Source: Providencia sp. PROV188
GTDB lineage: Bacteria; Pseudomonadota; Gammaproteobacteria; Enterobacterales; Enterobacteriaceae
Direction: 5' to 3'
Assembly (NCBI RefSeq): GCF_027595165.1
Contig: NZ_CP097291.1
Coordinates: forward strand, 682,001-746,000
Length of the DNA: 64,000 bases
The translations under genes were made by a program, and so were the position numbers. The notes under the pieces were generated by a model. It did not search any database. It saw only the letters and a list, made by a program, of their open reading frames with translations, and was not told the DNA's origin. Below, piece after piece: positions 52,093 through 61,185 of the stretch. Every line of letters starts with the position of its first letter. The first letter of the stretch is position 1.

Positions 52093-52138
52093 CGAAATTC
52101 TTTGCCAGGTACTGGCTTGAAACATTCTGGAAGTAAAA

Positions 52139-53353
52139 ATGACTTGGTCTGAGTTTAAATCTCACTATCTCATCGGTTTTTGGAAACCGTTACCTGCGGT
52201 GATTGCGGCAGGTATCTTATCGACTTATTATTTTGGTTTAACAGGCACTTTTTGGGCTGTAACCGGTGAATTTACTCGCTGGGGCGGGCATATCATGCAG
52301 CTATTTGGTGCGCATCCAGAAGAATGGGGCTATTTCAAAGTTATTGGTTTTCAAGGTTCGCCACTTGATCGAATTGATGGCGTGATGATTATCGGTATGT
52401 TTGCTGGCTGTTTTGCCGCGGCACTTTGGGCAAATAATGTCAAAATTCGCATGCCGCAGCATCGGGTTCGAATTTTTCAAGCCATCCTCGGTGGGATCAT
52501 TGCTGGATTCGGCGCTCGTCTAGCCATGGGATGTAACTTAGCGGCATTCTTTACGGGTATTCCACAATTCTCGTTACACGCTTGGTTCTTTGCTGTAGCG
52601 ACTGCCGTCGGCTCTTACTTTGGTGCCAAATTCACCCTGCTGCCAATGTTCCGTATTGCGGTAAAATTGAAAAAAGTCTCAACAGCATCGCCATTAACTC
52701 AAAATCCGAATACAGCTAAAAAACGCTTTAAATTAGGCATGGCTATTTTTGCTGTCGCACTTGCGTGGGGCTTTTATACACTGCTAGATGCACCAGTCAT
52801 GGGCTTTGCTATCTTATGTGGGATTGGTTTTGGTTTGCTGATTGAACGTGCTCAAATCTGTTTTACCTCCGCGTTTCGTGATTTATGGATCACTGGTCGT
52901 ACTCATATGGCGAAAGCGATTATCATTGGTATGGCGGTCAGTGCGATTGGTATTTTCAGTTATGTGCAATTGGGCGCGACACCTAAGATTATGTGGGCTG
53001 GTCCAAATGCTGTGATTGGTGGATTACTATTCGGGTTTGGTATTGTCTTAGCGGGTGGTTGTGAAACTGGCTGGATGTACCGTGCCGTTGAAGGTCAAGT
53101 TCATTACTGGTGGGTTGGTTTCGGTAACATTATCGGTGCGACTATCTTAGCGTATTACTGGGATGATTTAGGCCCATGGTTGGCTACAGACTTTGACAAA
53201 GTGAACTTGCTAGAGACATTTGGTCCGGAAGGCGGCTTGCTCGTTACATACGCTTTATTAGCCATTGCATTTATTTTGATGCTGGTATGGGAAAAATATT
53301 TCTTCCGTAAACGTGCCCAAAAATTGGCGAATACTTCCATGGAGGCCGCATGA
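52139..53353 (+). CDS. yedE: YedE/YeeE-family sulfur/selenium transporter YedE
   Basis: 404 residues, a polytopic inner-membrane protein nearly collinear with E. coli YedE (401). Conserved pore-type motifs with cysteine are ARLAMGCNLAAFFTG, ERAQICFTSAFRDLW and LAGGCETGWMYRA. In the related thiosulfate channel YeeE the cysteines pass the substrate. YedE homologues (FdhT) are tied to selenium supply for formate dehydrogenase. It overlaps yedF by 4 bases (ATGA), so the pair is cotranslated. Confidence 0.93.
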   Translation: MTWSEFKSHYLIGFWKPLPAVIAAGILSTYYFGLTGTFWAVTGEFTRWGGHIMQLFGAHPEEWGYFKVIGFQGSPLDRIDGVMIIGMFAGCFAAALWANNVKIRMPQHRVRIFQAILGGIIAGFGARLAMGCNLAAFFTGIPQFSLHAWFFAVATAVGSYFGAKFTLLPMFRIAVKLKKVSTASPLTQNPNTAKKRFKLGMAIFAVALAWGFYTLLDAPVMGFAILCGIGFGLLIERAQICFTSAFRDLWITGRTHMAKAIIIGMAVSAIGIFSYVQLGATPKIMWAGPNAVIGGLLFGFGIVLAGGCETGWMYRAVEGQVHYWWVGFGNIIGATILAYYWDDLGPWLATDFDKVNLLETFGPEGGLLVTYALLAIAFILMLVWEKYFFRKRAQKLANTSMEAA

Positions 53354-53589
53354 GCCATAAAGAAATAGTACCGGATTATCGATTAGATATGGTGGGCGAA
53401 CCTTGTCCATACCCTGCGGTTGCGACGTTAGAAGCGATGCCATCGTTAAAACCTGGAGAGATATTAGAAGTGGTAAGTGATTGCCCACAATCTATCAATA
53501 ATATCCCTTTAGATGCAAAAAATTATGGTTATAAGGTGTTGGATATTCAGCAAGATGGGCCGACTATTCGTTATCTTATCCAAAAATAA
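53350..53589 (+). CDS. yedF: TusA-like sulfur carrier YedF
   Basis: 79 residues, a SirA/TusA fold. The active cysteine is in GEPCPYPAV near residue 19, and a second conserved Cys is in VVSDCPQS. Almost identical to E. coli YedF. It most likely receives sulfur or selenium from YedE. It is followed by a tandem ERIC array. Confidence 0.94.
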   Translation: MSHKEIVPDYRLDMVGEPCPYPAVATLEAMPSLKPGEILEVVSDCPQSINNIPLDAKNYGYKVLDIQQDGPTIRYLIQK

Positions 53590-53591
53590 CA

Positions 53592-53972
53592 AATACGCGT
53601 CATATTTTGCACTGTCGCGGTGTTGGCTTCATTCGTTAGCCCTAGTCACATACTTGTGTATGCTCCTAGGGTCTAATGCATTTGCCGCCTAGCGACAGCA
53701 CAAACTATTTAGCGTATTGGTATTAGTCATATTTTGCACTGTCGCGGTGTTGGCTTCATTCGTTAGCCCTAGTCACATACTTGTGTATGCTCCTAGGGTC
53801 TAACGCATTTACCGCCTTGCGACAGCACAAACTATTTAGCGTATTGGTATTAGTCATATTTTGCACTGTCGCGGTGTTGGCTTCATTCGTTAGCCCTAGT
53901 CACATACTTGTGTATGCTCCTAGGGTCTAACGCATTTGCCGTCTTGCGATAGCACAAACTATTTAGCGTATT
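53592..53972 (+). repeat. Three ERIC (IRU) elements in direct tandem
   Basis: Three near-identical 127-base units begin GTCATATTTTGCACTG at 53599, 53726 and 53853. They share the ERIC landmarks CCCTAGTCACATAC, TGCTCCTAGGG and an ending ACTATTTAGCGTATT. Units differ at only a few bases. The period equals the full ERIC length of about 127. The array lies between the convergent yedF and the GNAT gene. Confidence 0.85.
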
Positions 53973-54047
53973 TCAGTGATACCCTAAAATATTAAAGCTA
54001 CCTATCAGTCGTGAAATTACAACTGATTGTTATAGGTGATAGTTCGG

Positions 54048-54557
54048 TTACTCATCCTGCCAGCTCGCAATATCCAGCACAAGCTCGCACTCATCATCGA
54101 TATAGCCACCTGTCGGAATAAAGCCAAGTTTCTGATAAAACTCAAATGGGCTCTCTTCTCCTTCACCGCAACTATTATACAGCCGTGGGTAACCTTTCTT
54201 TTTCAAGTAACGGATCACTTGAATTAACGCCTCACGACCAAATCCTAATTTTTGGTAAGGCTCGGCTATCATAAATCGCCATAGCATAATGCCATCGTAT
54301 TCAAGCTCATCATCATCTAGCCCAGAATGCAGCATAATGAATCCTACAGGGATATCATCCGCATAAATGCCTCGATACCAAGCACAGTCAGAGAATTGCG
54401 CCTCAACCATGGAATAGGCATTATCTGCCACCATGCTACGCTGTGCTTCACTGAGTGTATGGCTCAGCAAACAGATTTCCGAAAAGTTTTCAGCTGTTAC
54501 CTTCTGCAAGGAGACAACGGAATTTTCATCCACTTCTGGCTCGATGAACTCTATCAT
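54048..54557 (-). CDS. GNAT family N-acetyltransferase
   Basis: 169 residues from the ATG placed six bases after AAGGA; another ATG two codons earlier is too close to the site. Acetyl-CoA-binding motif A is WRFMIAEPYQKLGFGREAL (the Q-x-x-G-x-G type), and motif B is PFEFYQKLGFIPTGG. This resembles spermidine/diamine acetyltransferases of the BltD type, but the acceptor cannot be assigned. It has its own promoter and no operon partner. Confidence 0.85.
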   Translation of the reverse strand: MIEFIEPEVDENSVVSLQKVTAENFSEICLLSHTLSEAQRSMVADNAYSMVEAQFSDCAWYRGIYADDIPVGFIMLHSGLDDDELEYDGIMLWRFMIAEPYQKLGFGREALIQVIRYLKKKGYPRLYNSCGEGEESPFEFYQKLGFIPTGGYIDDECELVLDIASWQDE

Positions 54558-54723
54558 AACCATTCCTTCGCTCGAATATTGACCAAAGCTTCACGAGGAA
54601 GCTGCTTGTGTTGTTATTATTGAATAATCAAAATTGCTACTGATTTGTTACATGGATGTAATTTAATCAACCAGAGATCGAGGAGGCAGTCAATGACTTA
54701 ATTGTGGCTATGCAAGCGGGGTC

Positions 54724-54763
54724 TAAAAAGAAAATGGCAACTTGCGTAAATGCCCGTTGCCAT
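54724..54763 (-). terminator. rdgC terminator
   Basis: An ATGGCAAC / GTTGCCAT stem, with a T-rich tract on the minus strand after the hairpin. Confidence 0.75.
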
Positions 54764-54793
54764 CGTGAAGTCAGGATAAAAAGCTAAATAATA

Positions 54794-55699
54794 TTAATGT
54801 TCGGCTTCACCGCCCAGAACATCAATTAGGCGAGCGATTAAGGCGCTGAGTTCGCCTGTCATCAGAATATAATCAGCATCAAATTTCTGAGCAAAATCTT
54901 CTCTAGGAATATCGTCATTTTGTTCTTTTAGTTTTTCACTGAATTTCAGTTTCTTCAGAGAGCCATCATCAGATAGCATAAACTGAACGCGCTCTTCCCA
55001 ATCTAACGATAATTTAGTGACTAATTTGCCAGCTTCAATATGGGTGGCAATTTCGTCAGAAATTAGGTCTTGTTTCTTACAACGGATGATCCCGCCTTCT
55101 TCTAAAATCGCTTTTAATTCCGCTTCATCCATAGCGGCAAAACCTTGAGGTAATGCACCAGAACGCACCCATTCAGTCAGGGTTAACTCAATTGGGTCTT
55201 TAAAGGTCAGGGGAACAACAGGAAGCGAGCCTAAGCTTTTACGTAATAACGCTAAATTATCTTCGGCACGCTTAGCACTAGCGGCATCAACAATAATTAG
55301 CTGATTAACGGTATCAATCCAAATGTAGGTTTTGCTGAATTTACTGAATGCGCGCGGAAGTAAGTCATGAACCACTTCGTCTTTGAGCGAGGCTTTTTCA
55401 GTTTTTTTCAGTTGGCGACCTTGGTCCGCTTCTAATTTTTCAATTTTCTCTTGTAATGCTTGCTTGATCACGGGGGATGGCAGCATCTTATCTTCTTTTT
55501 TGGCACAAATAAGAATTTGGTTATTTGCAGCATGGGTGAGTGCATCTGCGCCACGCATTGGTGGCACCCAGCCCGTTTTCATCATGTCTTGGCTTCCACA
55601 AGGGGTATAAGCTAGCGGCGCAAGTTGTCTTTCCAGATCATCCGCGGAGAGTGCCAAATCCCGATTCAGGCGATAGACCAATATATTCTTGAACCACAT
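54794..55699 (-). CDS. rdgC: Recombination-associated protein RdgC
   Basis: 301 residues. RdgC forms a ring-shaped dimer on double-stranded DNA and limits RecA filament activity. The conserved N-terminus [13 protein letters not shown] and the central [14 protein letters not shown] and [14 protein letters not shown] match the family. It is divergent from mak as in E. coli. Confidence 0.96.
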   Translation of the reverse strand: MWFKNILVYRLNRDLALSADDLERQLAPLAYTPCGSQDMMKTGWVPPMRGADALTHAANNQILICAKKEDKMLPSPVIKQALQEKIEKLEADQGRQLKKTEKASLKDEVVHDLLPRAFSKFSKTYIWIDTVNQLIIVDAASAKRAEDNLALLRKSLGSLPVVPLTFKDPIELTLTEWVRSGALPQGFAAMDEAELKAILEEGGIIRCKKQDLISDEIATHIEAGKLVTKLSLDWEERVQFMLSDDGSLKKLKFSEKLKEQNDDIPREDFAQKFDADYILMTGELSALIARLIDVLGGEAEH

Positions 55700-55875
55700 G
55701 AAAAACCTACCTTTGTCATTAAAAACATGTTTAGCAAGGCGGACATGATAGCGAATTGTCCGTTATTAAGCGAAAAAAAATGCCCGCCATTTTGCGGTGT
55801 TTTACTTTCTATAAAGGTCGTCTAATAATGTAAGCAGGCAATTAAATGAAAAATAGATAATAAGTGAGTGCCATT

Positions 55876-56784
55876 ATGAGAATAGGGATTGATTTAGGCG
55901 GTACAAAAATTGAAGTGGTCGCGCTGGATGATGGTGGCAATATTCTATTTCGTCAGCGTATGCCAACGCCACGAGGTGATTATCAAGGCACTCTCGATGC
56001 AATTAAGCATTTAGTTGATGAGGCGGAAGCGGCAACGGGTCAAGTTGGAAGTGTGGGTTTAGGGATCCCTGGAACACTTTCTCCAGTGACGGGAAAAGTG
56101 AAAAATGCCAATTCTACGTGGCTAAACGGACAACCATTCGATAAAGACCTTGCTCAATGTTTAGGTCGCCCAGTGAAAATGGCCAATGATGCTAATTGCC
56201 TTGCTGTTTCAGAAGCCGTAGATGGTGCAGGGGCAGGCGCTAAAGTGGTATTTGCGGTTATCATCGGAACGGGCTGTGGCGCAGGGATCGCCATTAATGG
56301 GCAAGTTCATTCTGGTGGAAATGGCGTCGCAGGCGAATGGGGACACAACCCTTTGCCATGGCAAGATGACCAAGACCGACTATTTCTGGCTGACGAAAAA
56401 TGTTATTGCGGGCTGAGTGGCTGTACAGAGCAATTTGTCTCCGGTACGGGATTTATGGCGGATTACAAAAAACTGGCCGGAGAATCCAAAACAGGCACTG
56501 AAATTATTCAATTGGCGCGAAACGGCAATAAACACGCGATAAAAGCCTTTGAACATTACCAAAATCGTCTAGCAAAAGCGTTAGCACAAGCCGTCAACAT
56601 GCTAGATCCAGACGTCATAGTGTTAGGGGGCGGAATGAGCAACGTCGATGAGCTCTATGAAAATTTGCCAGAAAAAATTCGTCAATGGGTGTTTGGTAGG
56701 GAGTTTGATACGCCAATCAGGAAGGCGGAGCATGGGGATTCGAGTGGGGTGCGGGGGGCGGCCTGGCTCTGCTCTGAGGGTTAA
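55876..56784 (+). CDS. mak: ROK-family fructokinase Mak
   Basis: 302 residues from [11 protein letters not shown]; an earlier GTG frame adds four residues. ATP-binding IDLGGTK, the catalytic Asp in [11 protein letters not shown], and the zinc site [11 protein letters not shown] of the ROK family are all visible. It phosphorylates fructose (manno(fructo)kinase). The last codon overlaps the beginning of an ERIC array. Confidence 0.95.
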   Translation: MRIGIDLGGTKIEVVALDDGGNILFRQRMPTPRGDYQGTLDAIKHLVDEAEAATGQVGSVGLGIPGTLSPVTGKVKNANSTWLNGQPFDKDLAQCLGRPVKMANDANCLAVSEAVDGAGAGAKVVFAVIIGTGCGAGIAINGQVHSGGNGVAGEWGHNPLPWQDDQDRLFLADEKCYCGLSGCTEQFVSGTGFMADYKKLAGESKTGTEIIQLARNGNKHAIKAFEHYQNRLAKALAQAVNMLDPDVIVLGGGMSNVDELYENLPEKIRQWVFGREFDTPIRKAEHGDSSGVRGAAWLCSEG

Positions 56785-57007
56785 TGCTCGTCATACTTCA
56801 CGCCGTAGCTGCGTTGGCTACGCTCGCTAACCCTAGTCACATACTAATGCATGCTCCTAGGGATTAGCCTCTCTTGCCGCCTTGCTCGTCATACTTCACG
56901 CCGTAGCTGCGTTGGCTACGCTTACTAGCCCTAGTCACATACTAATGTATGCTCCTAGGGACTAGTTTCACTTGCCGCCTTGCCACAACGCGAATTATTT
57001 AGAGCAT
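56783..57007 (+). repeat. Two ERIC elements fused head to tail
   Basis: The first copy begins at the mak stop codon (GCTCGTCATACTTCACGCCG at 56786) and lacks its right terminal part. The second begins 98 bases later at 56884 and runs complete to CGAATTATTTAGAGCAT. Both carry GTTGGCTACGCT and TGCTCCTAGGGA. Their sequence is clearly different from the array at 53592. Confidence 0.85.
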
Positions 57008-57406
57008 GTTCTAGAGTTAAAAAAGACAAAAGATAAAAGCAAGGCAAAAGCAAAAGAAGGGCAAAAGTGAAAATGAGCTGGTGGGTTTGACTACTGATAA
57101 AGTGAGTGTCGGTGAGTTATTCGGGGAATAGCGGGTTTTATCGATAACTCAAATAATAGCGGTGATTTTTATCGGATAAATCTATTTTTGTGAGCTATAT
57201 AAAAGTCGGGATTCATAAATGGACTAAAACCGTGATTTAGTCACAAAAAATGGTTACTGTTTGCAGTCATTATCATTAAAACTTGATATCCAACACACAG
57301 TGACAGGCTCAATTTCGGGTATGGTTGGGTTTTTGACCAATAACCATGAAATGAATCTGGACTTTATGAGAGGCATTCTCTCAAAAGGCAACAAAGGGGA
57401 TTTAAC
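57008..57406. other. cpdB upstream region
   Basis: About 400 bases between the ERIC pair and cpdB. No gene was seen. A 36-codon open stretch rich in Lys/Gln without a start codon lies just after the ERIC, and an inverted repeat TGAGTTAT / ATAACTCA is near 57110-57150. It must hold the cpdB promoter. Confidence 0.5.
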
Positions 57407-59356
57407 GTGAAAAAGGCTCTAAAACTTTCATCTTTGGCACTGCTGGTGGCATTTAACGCCAACGCTGCCACGGTTGACTTGCGTGTCATGGAAACATCCG
57501 ATGTACACAGCAACCTCATTGACTTCGACTACTACAAAGACAAATCTACTGAACAATTTGGCCTAGTACGTACTGCGACATTAATCAAAGCCGCGAAAAA
57601 TGAAGCCACCAACGCTATCCTCGTGGATAACGGGGATTTAATCCAAGGCAGCCCACTGGCTGACTATATGGCGAACAAAGGCTTAAAAGAGGGAGAATCT
57701 CATCCTGCTCATAGCTTAATGAACACCATGGGCTACACCGTCGGTAACTTTGGTAACCACGAATTCAACTTTGGTTTAGATTACCTGAAACAAGCTATTG
57801 CAGGCGCGAAATTCCCTTACGTCAATGCCAATATCGTTGATGCTAAAACCGGTGAAAACTACTTCAAACCATACATCATTGTTGATACTCCAGTAAAAGA
57901 CCGTGATGGCAAAACGCACACTATTAAAGTTGGTTATATCGGTTTTGTTCCGCCACAAATCATGATTTGGGATAAACCAAACTTAGAAGGCAAAGTGAAG
58001 GTGAATGACATCACTGAAACTGCTAAAAAGTTTGTGCCGCAAATGAAGAAAGAGGGCGCTGACCTGATTGTGGCAATTCCTCATTCAGGATTCTCACAAG
58101 AGCCATACAAAGCGATGGCAGAAAACTCTGTGTACTATCTCAGCGAAGTGCAGGGCATTAACGCTATCATGTTTGGTCACTCTCACGGTGTGTTCCCAAG
58201 TAAAGAATTTGCTGATATTAAAGGTGTCGATGTTGCCAAAGGCACAGTCAACGGCATTCCAGCAGTTATGCCAGGACAGTGGGGTGATCATTTAGGCGTG
58301 GTTGATTTGGTGGTTAACAATGACAGCGGCGATTGGAAAGTGGTTGAAGCTCAAGCCCATGCCCGCCCTGTTTATGATAAAGCCAATAAGAAAGCACTGG
58401 TTGAGCGCGATGAATCACTCGTGAAAATCATCCAAGAGCAGCATCAAGGTACCCGCGATTTCGTGGGTAAACTGATTGGTAAAGCCTCTGAAAACATGTA
58501 CAGCTACTTGGCATTAGTTCAAAGCGATCCAACGGTTCAGATTGTGAATGATGCTCAGATGGATTACACCCGTAACTTTATCCAAGGCGACCCAGATTTA
58601 GCTGATTTACCAGTATTGGCCGCAGCGGCACCATTCAAAGCCGGTGGACGTAAAAATGCGCCTTCTGAGTTTGTTGAAGTGGAGAAAGGGGATTTAACTT
58701 TCCGTAATGCGGCGGACTTATATCTCTATCCAAATACCTTAGTGGTAGTAAAAGCAACAGGTGCGGATGTGGTTGAATGGTTAGAGTGCTCTGCGGGCAT
58801 GTTCAACCAAATCGATGCTCAATCAACTAAGCCACAAAGTCTGATCAACTGGGATGGTTTTAGAACCTATAACTTTGACACCATTAGCGGTGTGAATTAC
58901 CAGATTGACCTAACTCAGCCAGCTAAATATGACACTGACTGCCAAGTGGTCAATAAAGATGCGAATCGTATCAAAAATGTGACTTACCAAGGCAAACCAA
59001 TCGATCCTAAAGCGGCATTCTTAATCGCGACTAATAACTATCGTGGTTACGGCGGTAAATTTGCAGGTACTGGTGATGCGCATATTGCATTTGCTTCACC
59101 AGATGAAAACCGTGCAATTTTAGCGGCTTATATCGCTAAAGTGTCTAAAGAAAAAGGCGAAGTGGTTTCGAAGGCGGATAATAACTGGTCCTTCACGCCA
59201 ATTAAAACCGATAAAAAACTCGATGTACGCTTTGAAACTTCACCAAGTGAAAAGGCTGCCGAGTTTATTCAGCAACATGCTCAATATCCAATGAAAAAAG
59301 TGGGTACTGACGATATCGGTTTTGCTATTTACCAAGTTGATTTAACCGCTAAGTAA
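57407..59356 (+). CDS. cpdB: Periplasmic 2',3'-cyclic-nucleotide 2'-phosphodiesterase / 3'-nucleotidase
   Basis: 649 residues, GTG start with AGGGGA upstream. A signal peptide ends VAFNANA. The metallophosphatase domain has [31 protein letters not shown] and [10 protein letters not shown]. The C-terminal 5'-nucleotidase domain follows ([12 protein letters not shown]). It releases nucleosides from 2',3'-cyclic and 3'-nucleotides for scavenging. It ends at a good terminator. Confidence 0.97.
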   Translation: MKKALKLSSLALLVAFNANAATVDLRVMETSDVHSNLIDFDYYKDKSTEQFGLVRTATLIKAAKNEATNAILVDNGDLIQGSPLADYMANKGLKEGESHPAHSLMNTMGYTVGNFGNHEFNFGLDYLKQAIAGAKFPYVNANIVDAKTGENYFKPYIIVDTPVKDRDGKTHTIKVGYIGFVPPQIMIWDKPNLEGKVKVNDITETAKKFVPQMKKEGADLIVAIPHSGFSQEPYKAMAENSVYYLSEVQGINAIMFGHSHGVFPSKEFADIKGVDVAKGTVNGIPAVMPGQWGDHLGVVDLVVNNDSGDWKVVEAQAHARPVYDKANKKALVERDESLVKIIQEQHQGTRDFVGKLIGKASENMYSYLALVQSDPTVQIVNDAQMDYTRNFIQGDPDLADLPVLAAAAPFKAGGRKNAPSEFVEVEKGDLTFRNAADLYLYPNTLVVVKATGADVVEWLECSAGMFNQIDAQSTKPQSLINWDGFRTYNFDTISGVNYQIDLTQPAKYDTDCQVVNKDANRIKNVTYQGKPIDPKAAFLIATNNYRGYGGKFAGTGDAHIAFASPDENRAILAAYIAKVSKEKGEVVSKADNNWSFTPIKTDKKLDVRFETSPSEKAAEFIQQHAQYPMKKVGTDDIGFAIYQVDLTAK

Positions 59357-59382
59357 TAGCAGTCATAAAATATTGATAACCG

Positions 59383-59412
59383 AAAGCCTGTCACTTATGT
59401 CAGGCTTTTTTT
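59383..59412 (+). terminator. cpdB terminator
   Basis: An AAAGCCTG / CAGGCTTT stem followed by a T-run. Confidence 0.85.
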
Positions 59413-59548
59413 CATAGAAATGTATGTTCGATGACATTCGTATGAAAAAAAGATTATGGAAAGCATCATGGCGGAAAGGTGCATAGAAGAACAGAAAAAT
59501 AGCTGACTGGCTATGTGATAACAAAAGCGGATTAATATAGAAATAAAG

Positions 59549-59590
59549 TTCGGGGAGTTTAAACTTAAGAGTAAATGGCAGCTCCCCGAA
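59549..59590 (-). terminator. Hairpin downstream of the fimbrial-like gene
   Basis: TTCGGGGAG (59549-59557) and CTCCCCGAA (59582-59590) are inverted with a 24-base loop. The T-tract is weak. Confidence 0.5.
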
Positions 59591-59619
59591 ATATTATGCT
59601 TATTAGATCTTCAATTAAC

Positions 59620-59919
59620 TTATTCATAAGTCACGTTTAACATAGGTAATTTACTGTGTTTGTCATATTCAACTTTGACATACTCGGATTCGATTTTTTT
59701 ACCATTTTTCAATGAACCTGATGCAGTGACTGTTTTACCATTACGATAACAATCCACATTTGCATGGGTTTGATTCACGATATTGACTTCACACTGAGGC
59801 TCATAGATATAACCACCAAATGAAACTGTACCTCCTGAAGATGGGTTGATATTACTTGCAAAAGAACAACTCGAAATGAAGATTGCCACTACAGTAGTTA
59901 ATAAAGATAAACGTTTCAT
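59620..59919 (-). CDS. Small exported protein, fimbrial-subunit-like start
   Basis: 99 residues from the ATG with an AAGGGGG site. The signal peptide (MKRLSLLTTVVAIFISSCSFA) is followed by SSGGTVSFGGYIYEPQCEVNI, which resembles the first strand of type 1 fimbrial subunits with their first Cys. A second Cys (VDCYRN) could close a disulfide. It is too short for a full pilin and has no chaperone or usher gene nearby. The ISSC in the signal also fits a lipobox, so it could be a small lipoprotein. Function unknown. Confidence 0.6.
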   Translation of the reverse strand: MKRLSLLTTVVAIFISSCSFASNINPSSGGTVSFGGYIYEPQCEVNIVNQTHANVDCYRNGKTVTASGSLKNGKKIESEYVKVEYDKHSKLPMLNVTYE

Positions 59920-59940
59920 AGTCCACCCCCTTAATAACAC

Positions 59941-60304
59941 TGACCACCATCCAATACTGCTTCTGTGCTCTTATTTTTAGTGTAGTTCAAATGCCGATAA
60001 TGCAAAAATAAAAGTTTAGTCTATAAGTAAATACTATTACCCTGAGGATATAACATATTGATGTCAATCAAATTAAGGTTGTTTTTCAGTTTCATGTAAG
60101 TGATTAAAAATGCTATTTTTTATAAAATTGCGACCAATATATAAAAATGAAATATTATTTTTGAATAAGTGTGATTGATTTTGATTAATATTCCGAGGGT
60201 GTTTTTCTATTTGGATAATTTGTGATAGTTGAGGGTTTTATATTGTTAATAATTTAATGAAATTCAAATGTATTATATAAATAAATATATAATGGTTTGG
60301 GTGA
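59941..60304. other. AT-rich intergenic region
   Basis: About 360 bases between the fimbrial-like gene and the nitroreductase terminator. It must hold the promoter of the fimbrial-like gene. Nothing else is recognised. Confidence 0.5.
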
Positions 60305-60342
60305 ATAAATAAAATAAAGCCTCTGCAAATATTTGCAGAGGC
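60305..60342 (-). terminator. Nitroreductase terminator
   Basis: GCCTCTGCAAAT and its exact complement (60319-60342) form a perfect 24-base palindrome. A T-rich tract follows on the minus strand. Confidence 0.8.
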
Positions 60343-60370
60343 AATAAAGATAATAACGATCAGTGATGAA

Positions 60371-60970
60371 TTATTTGAATACTTTGAAACGAACGTCGTC
60401 GTCCATAAAGTCTTTATCACCAGCAGGTTGTTCAATTGAACCAAATACCATTTGAGCGCGTAAGATCCAATTTGCTGGGATATCCCACTCTTGTTGAACT
60501 TGATTGTCAATTAATGGGTTGTAGTGCTGTAATGATGCGCCCACATTTTCCTGAGATAATGTTGTCCATACTGCCAGCTGTGCCATGCCGCTCGCTTGTT
60601 CTGACCAGATAGGGAAGTTATCTGCATAGAGTGGAAATTGCTCTTGTAAACCAGTGACGACATTTTTATCTTCAAAGAAAAGAACGGTACCGGCACCTGC
60701 TGCAAAGCTATTAATTTTTTGCTCAGTTCCCGCAAATGCTGCTTCTGGTACGATAGCGCGTAACGCTTCTTTGGTGATATTCCACAGTTTTTTATGTTCT
60801 GCACCAAATAGCACCACAATACGTGACGTTTGTGAGTTAAATGCTGATGGGGAGTGCTTAACCGCTTCTTTGATAAGCCCAGCCACTTTCTCTTCCGAGA
60901 TTGGTAATGAATCGCCTAAGTTATAGATAGTGCGACGATTTTTAATCATTTCGATAAATGCGTTAGACAT
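60371..60970 (-). CDS. Nitroreductase family protein, Frm2/CinD type
   Basis: 199 residues, an FMN-dependent nitroreductase-fold protein with an AAGGGG site. The N-terminal FIEMIKNRRTIYNL and KHSPSAFNSQTSRIVV match the subgroup of fungal Frm2/Hbn1 and bacterial CinD, linked to oxidative or copper stress. No typical NfsB C-terminal signature is present. It stands alone with its own strong terminator. Confidence 0.85.
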   Translation of the reverse strand: MSNAFIEMIKNRRTIYNLGDSLPISEEKVAGLIKEAVKHSPSAFNSQTSRIVVLFGAEHKKLWNITKEALRAIVPEAAFAGTEQKINSFAAGAGTVLFFEDKNVVTGLQEQFPLYADNFPIWSEQASGMAQLAVWTTLSQENVGASLQHYNPLIDNQVQQEWDIPANWILRAQMVFGSIEQPAGDKDFMDDDVRFKVFK

Positions 60971-61185
60971 GTGTGTCCCCTTGCTTTTGTTTAGAGCACG
61001 GCAATTTATTGAACAACCTCAGAAGCCGTAACTTGTTTCGAAGTAAATTGTTTCGATGTGAACAACTATAAAGGTATCCCAACCAAATCATAGAAAAAAA
61101 ATTTAACCTTAATGTTCAAATTTTTGCATGTTGTTATAAAAATTAAATAAATTCATTTGGTTATCTTTATTTCTAGCCTATTGTA

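Larger units (their letters stand above)
50851..52138. other. 1.3-kb AT-rich gap before yedE
   Basis: No protein gene can be supported. It contains a strong promoter-like sequence (51512-51539), a strong terminator with no gene in front of it (51836-51862), and tandem palindromes at 52048-52092. The longest small frames are a 30-codon one at 51180-51272 and a 30-codon one at 51723-51815, both without a good ribosome site. Confidence 0.6.

Noticed and set aside
53592..53972. CRISPR array
   Set aside because: The three units are 127 bases, nearly identical throughout and carry ERIC landmarks; there are no unique spacers and no cas genes.
57010..57130. Open stretch rich in Lys/Gln after the ERIC pair, ending GELFGE
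   Set aside because: No start codon, simple-sequence composition and no recognised relative; it could be a gene relic but chance is as likely.
57269..57287. Fur box upstream of cpdB
   Set aside because: Only about 12 of 19 matches in AT-rich DNA, and cpdB is not a known Fur target.
59442..59486. 14-codon basic peptide frame (MKKRLWKASWRKGA)
   Set aside because: No Shine-Dalgarno and no promoter seen; too short to support.
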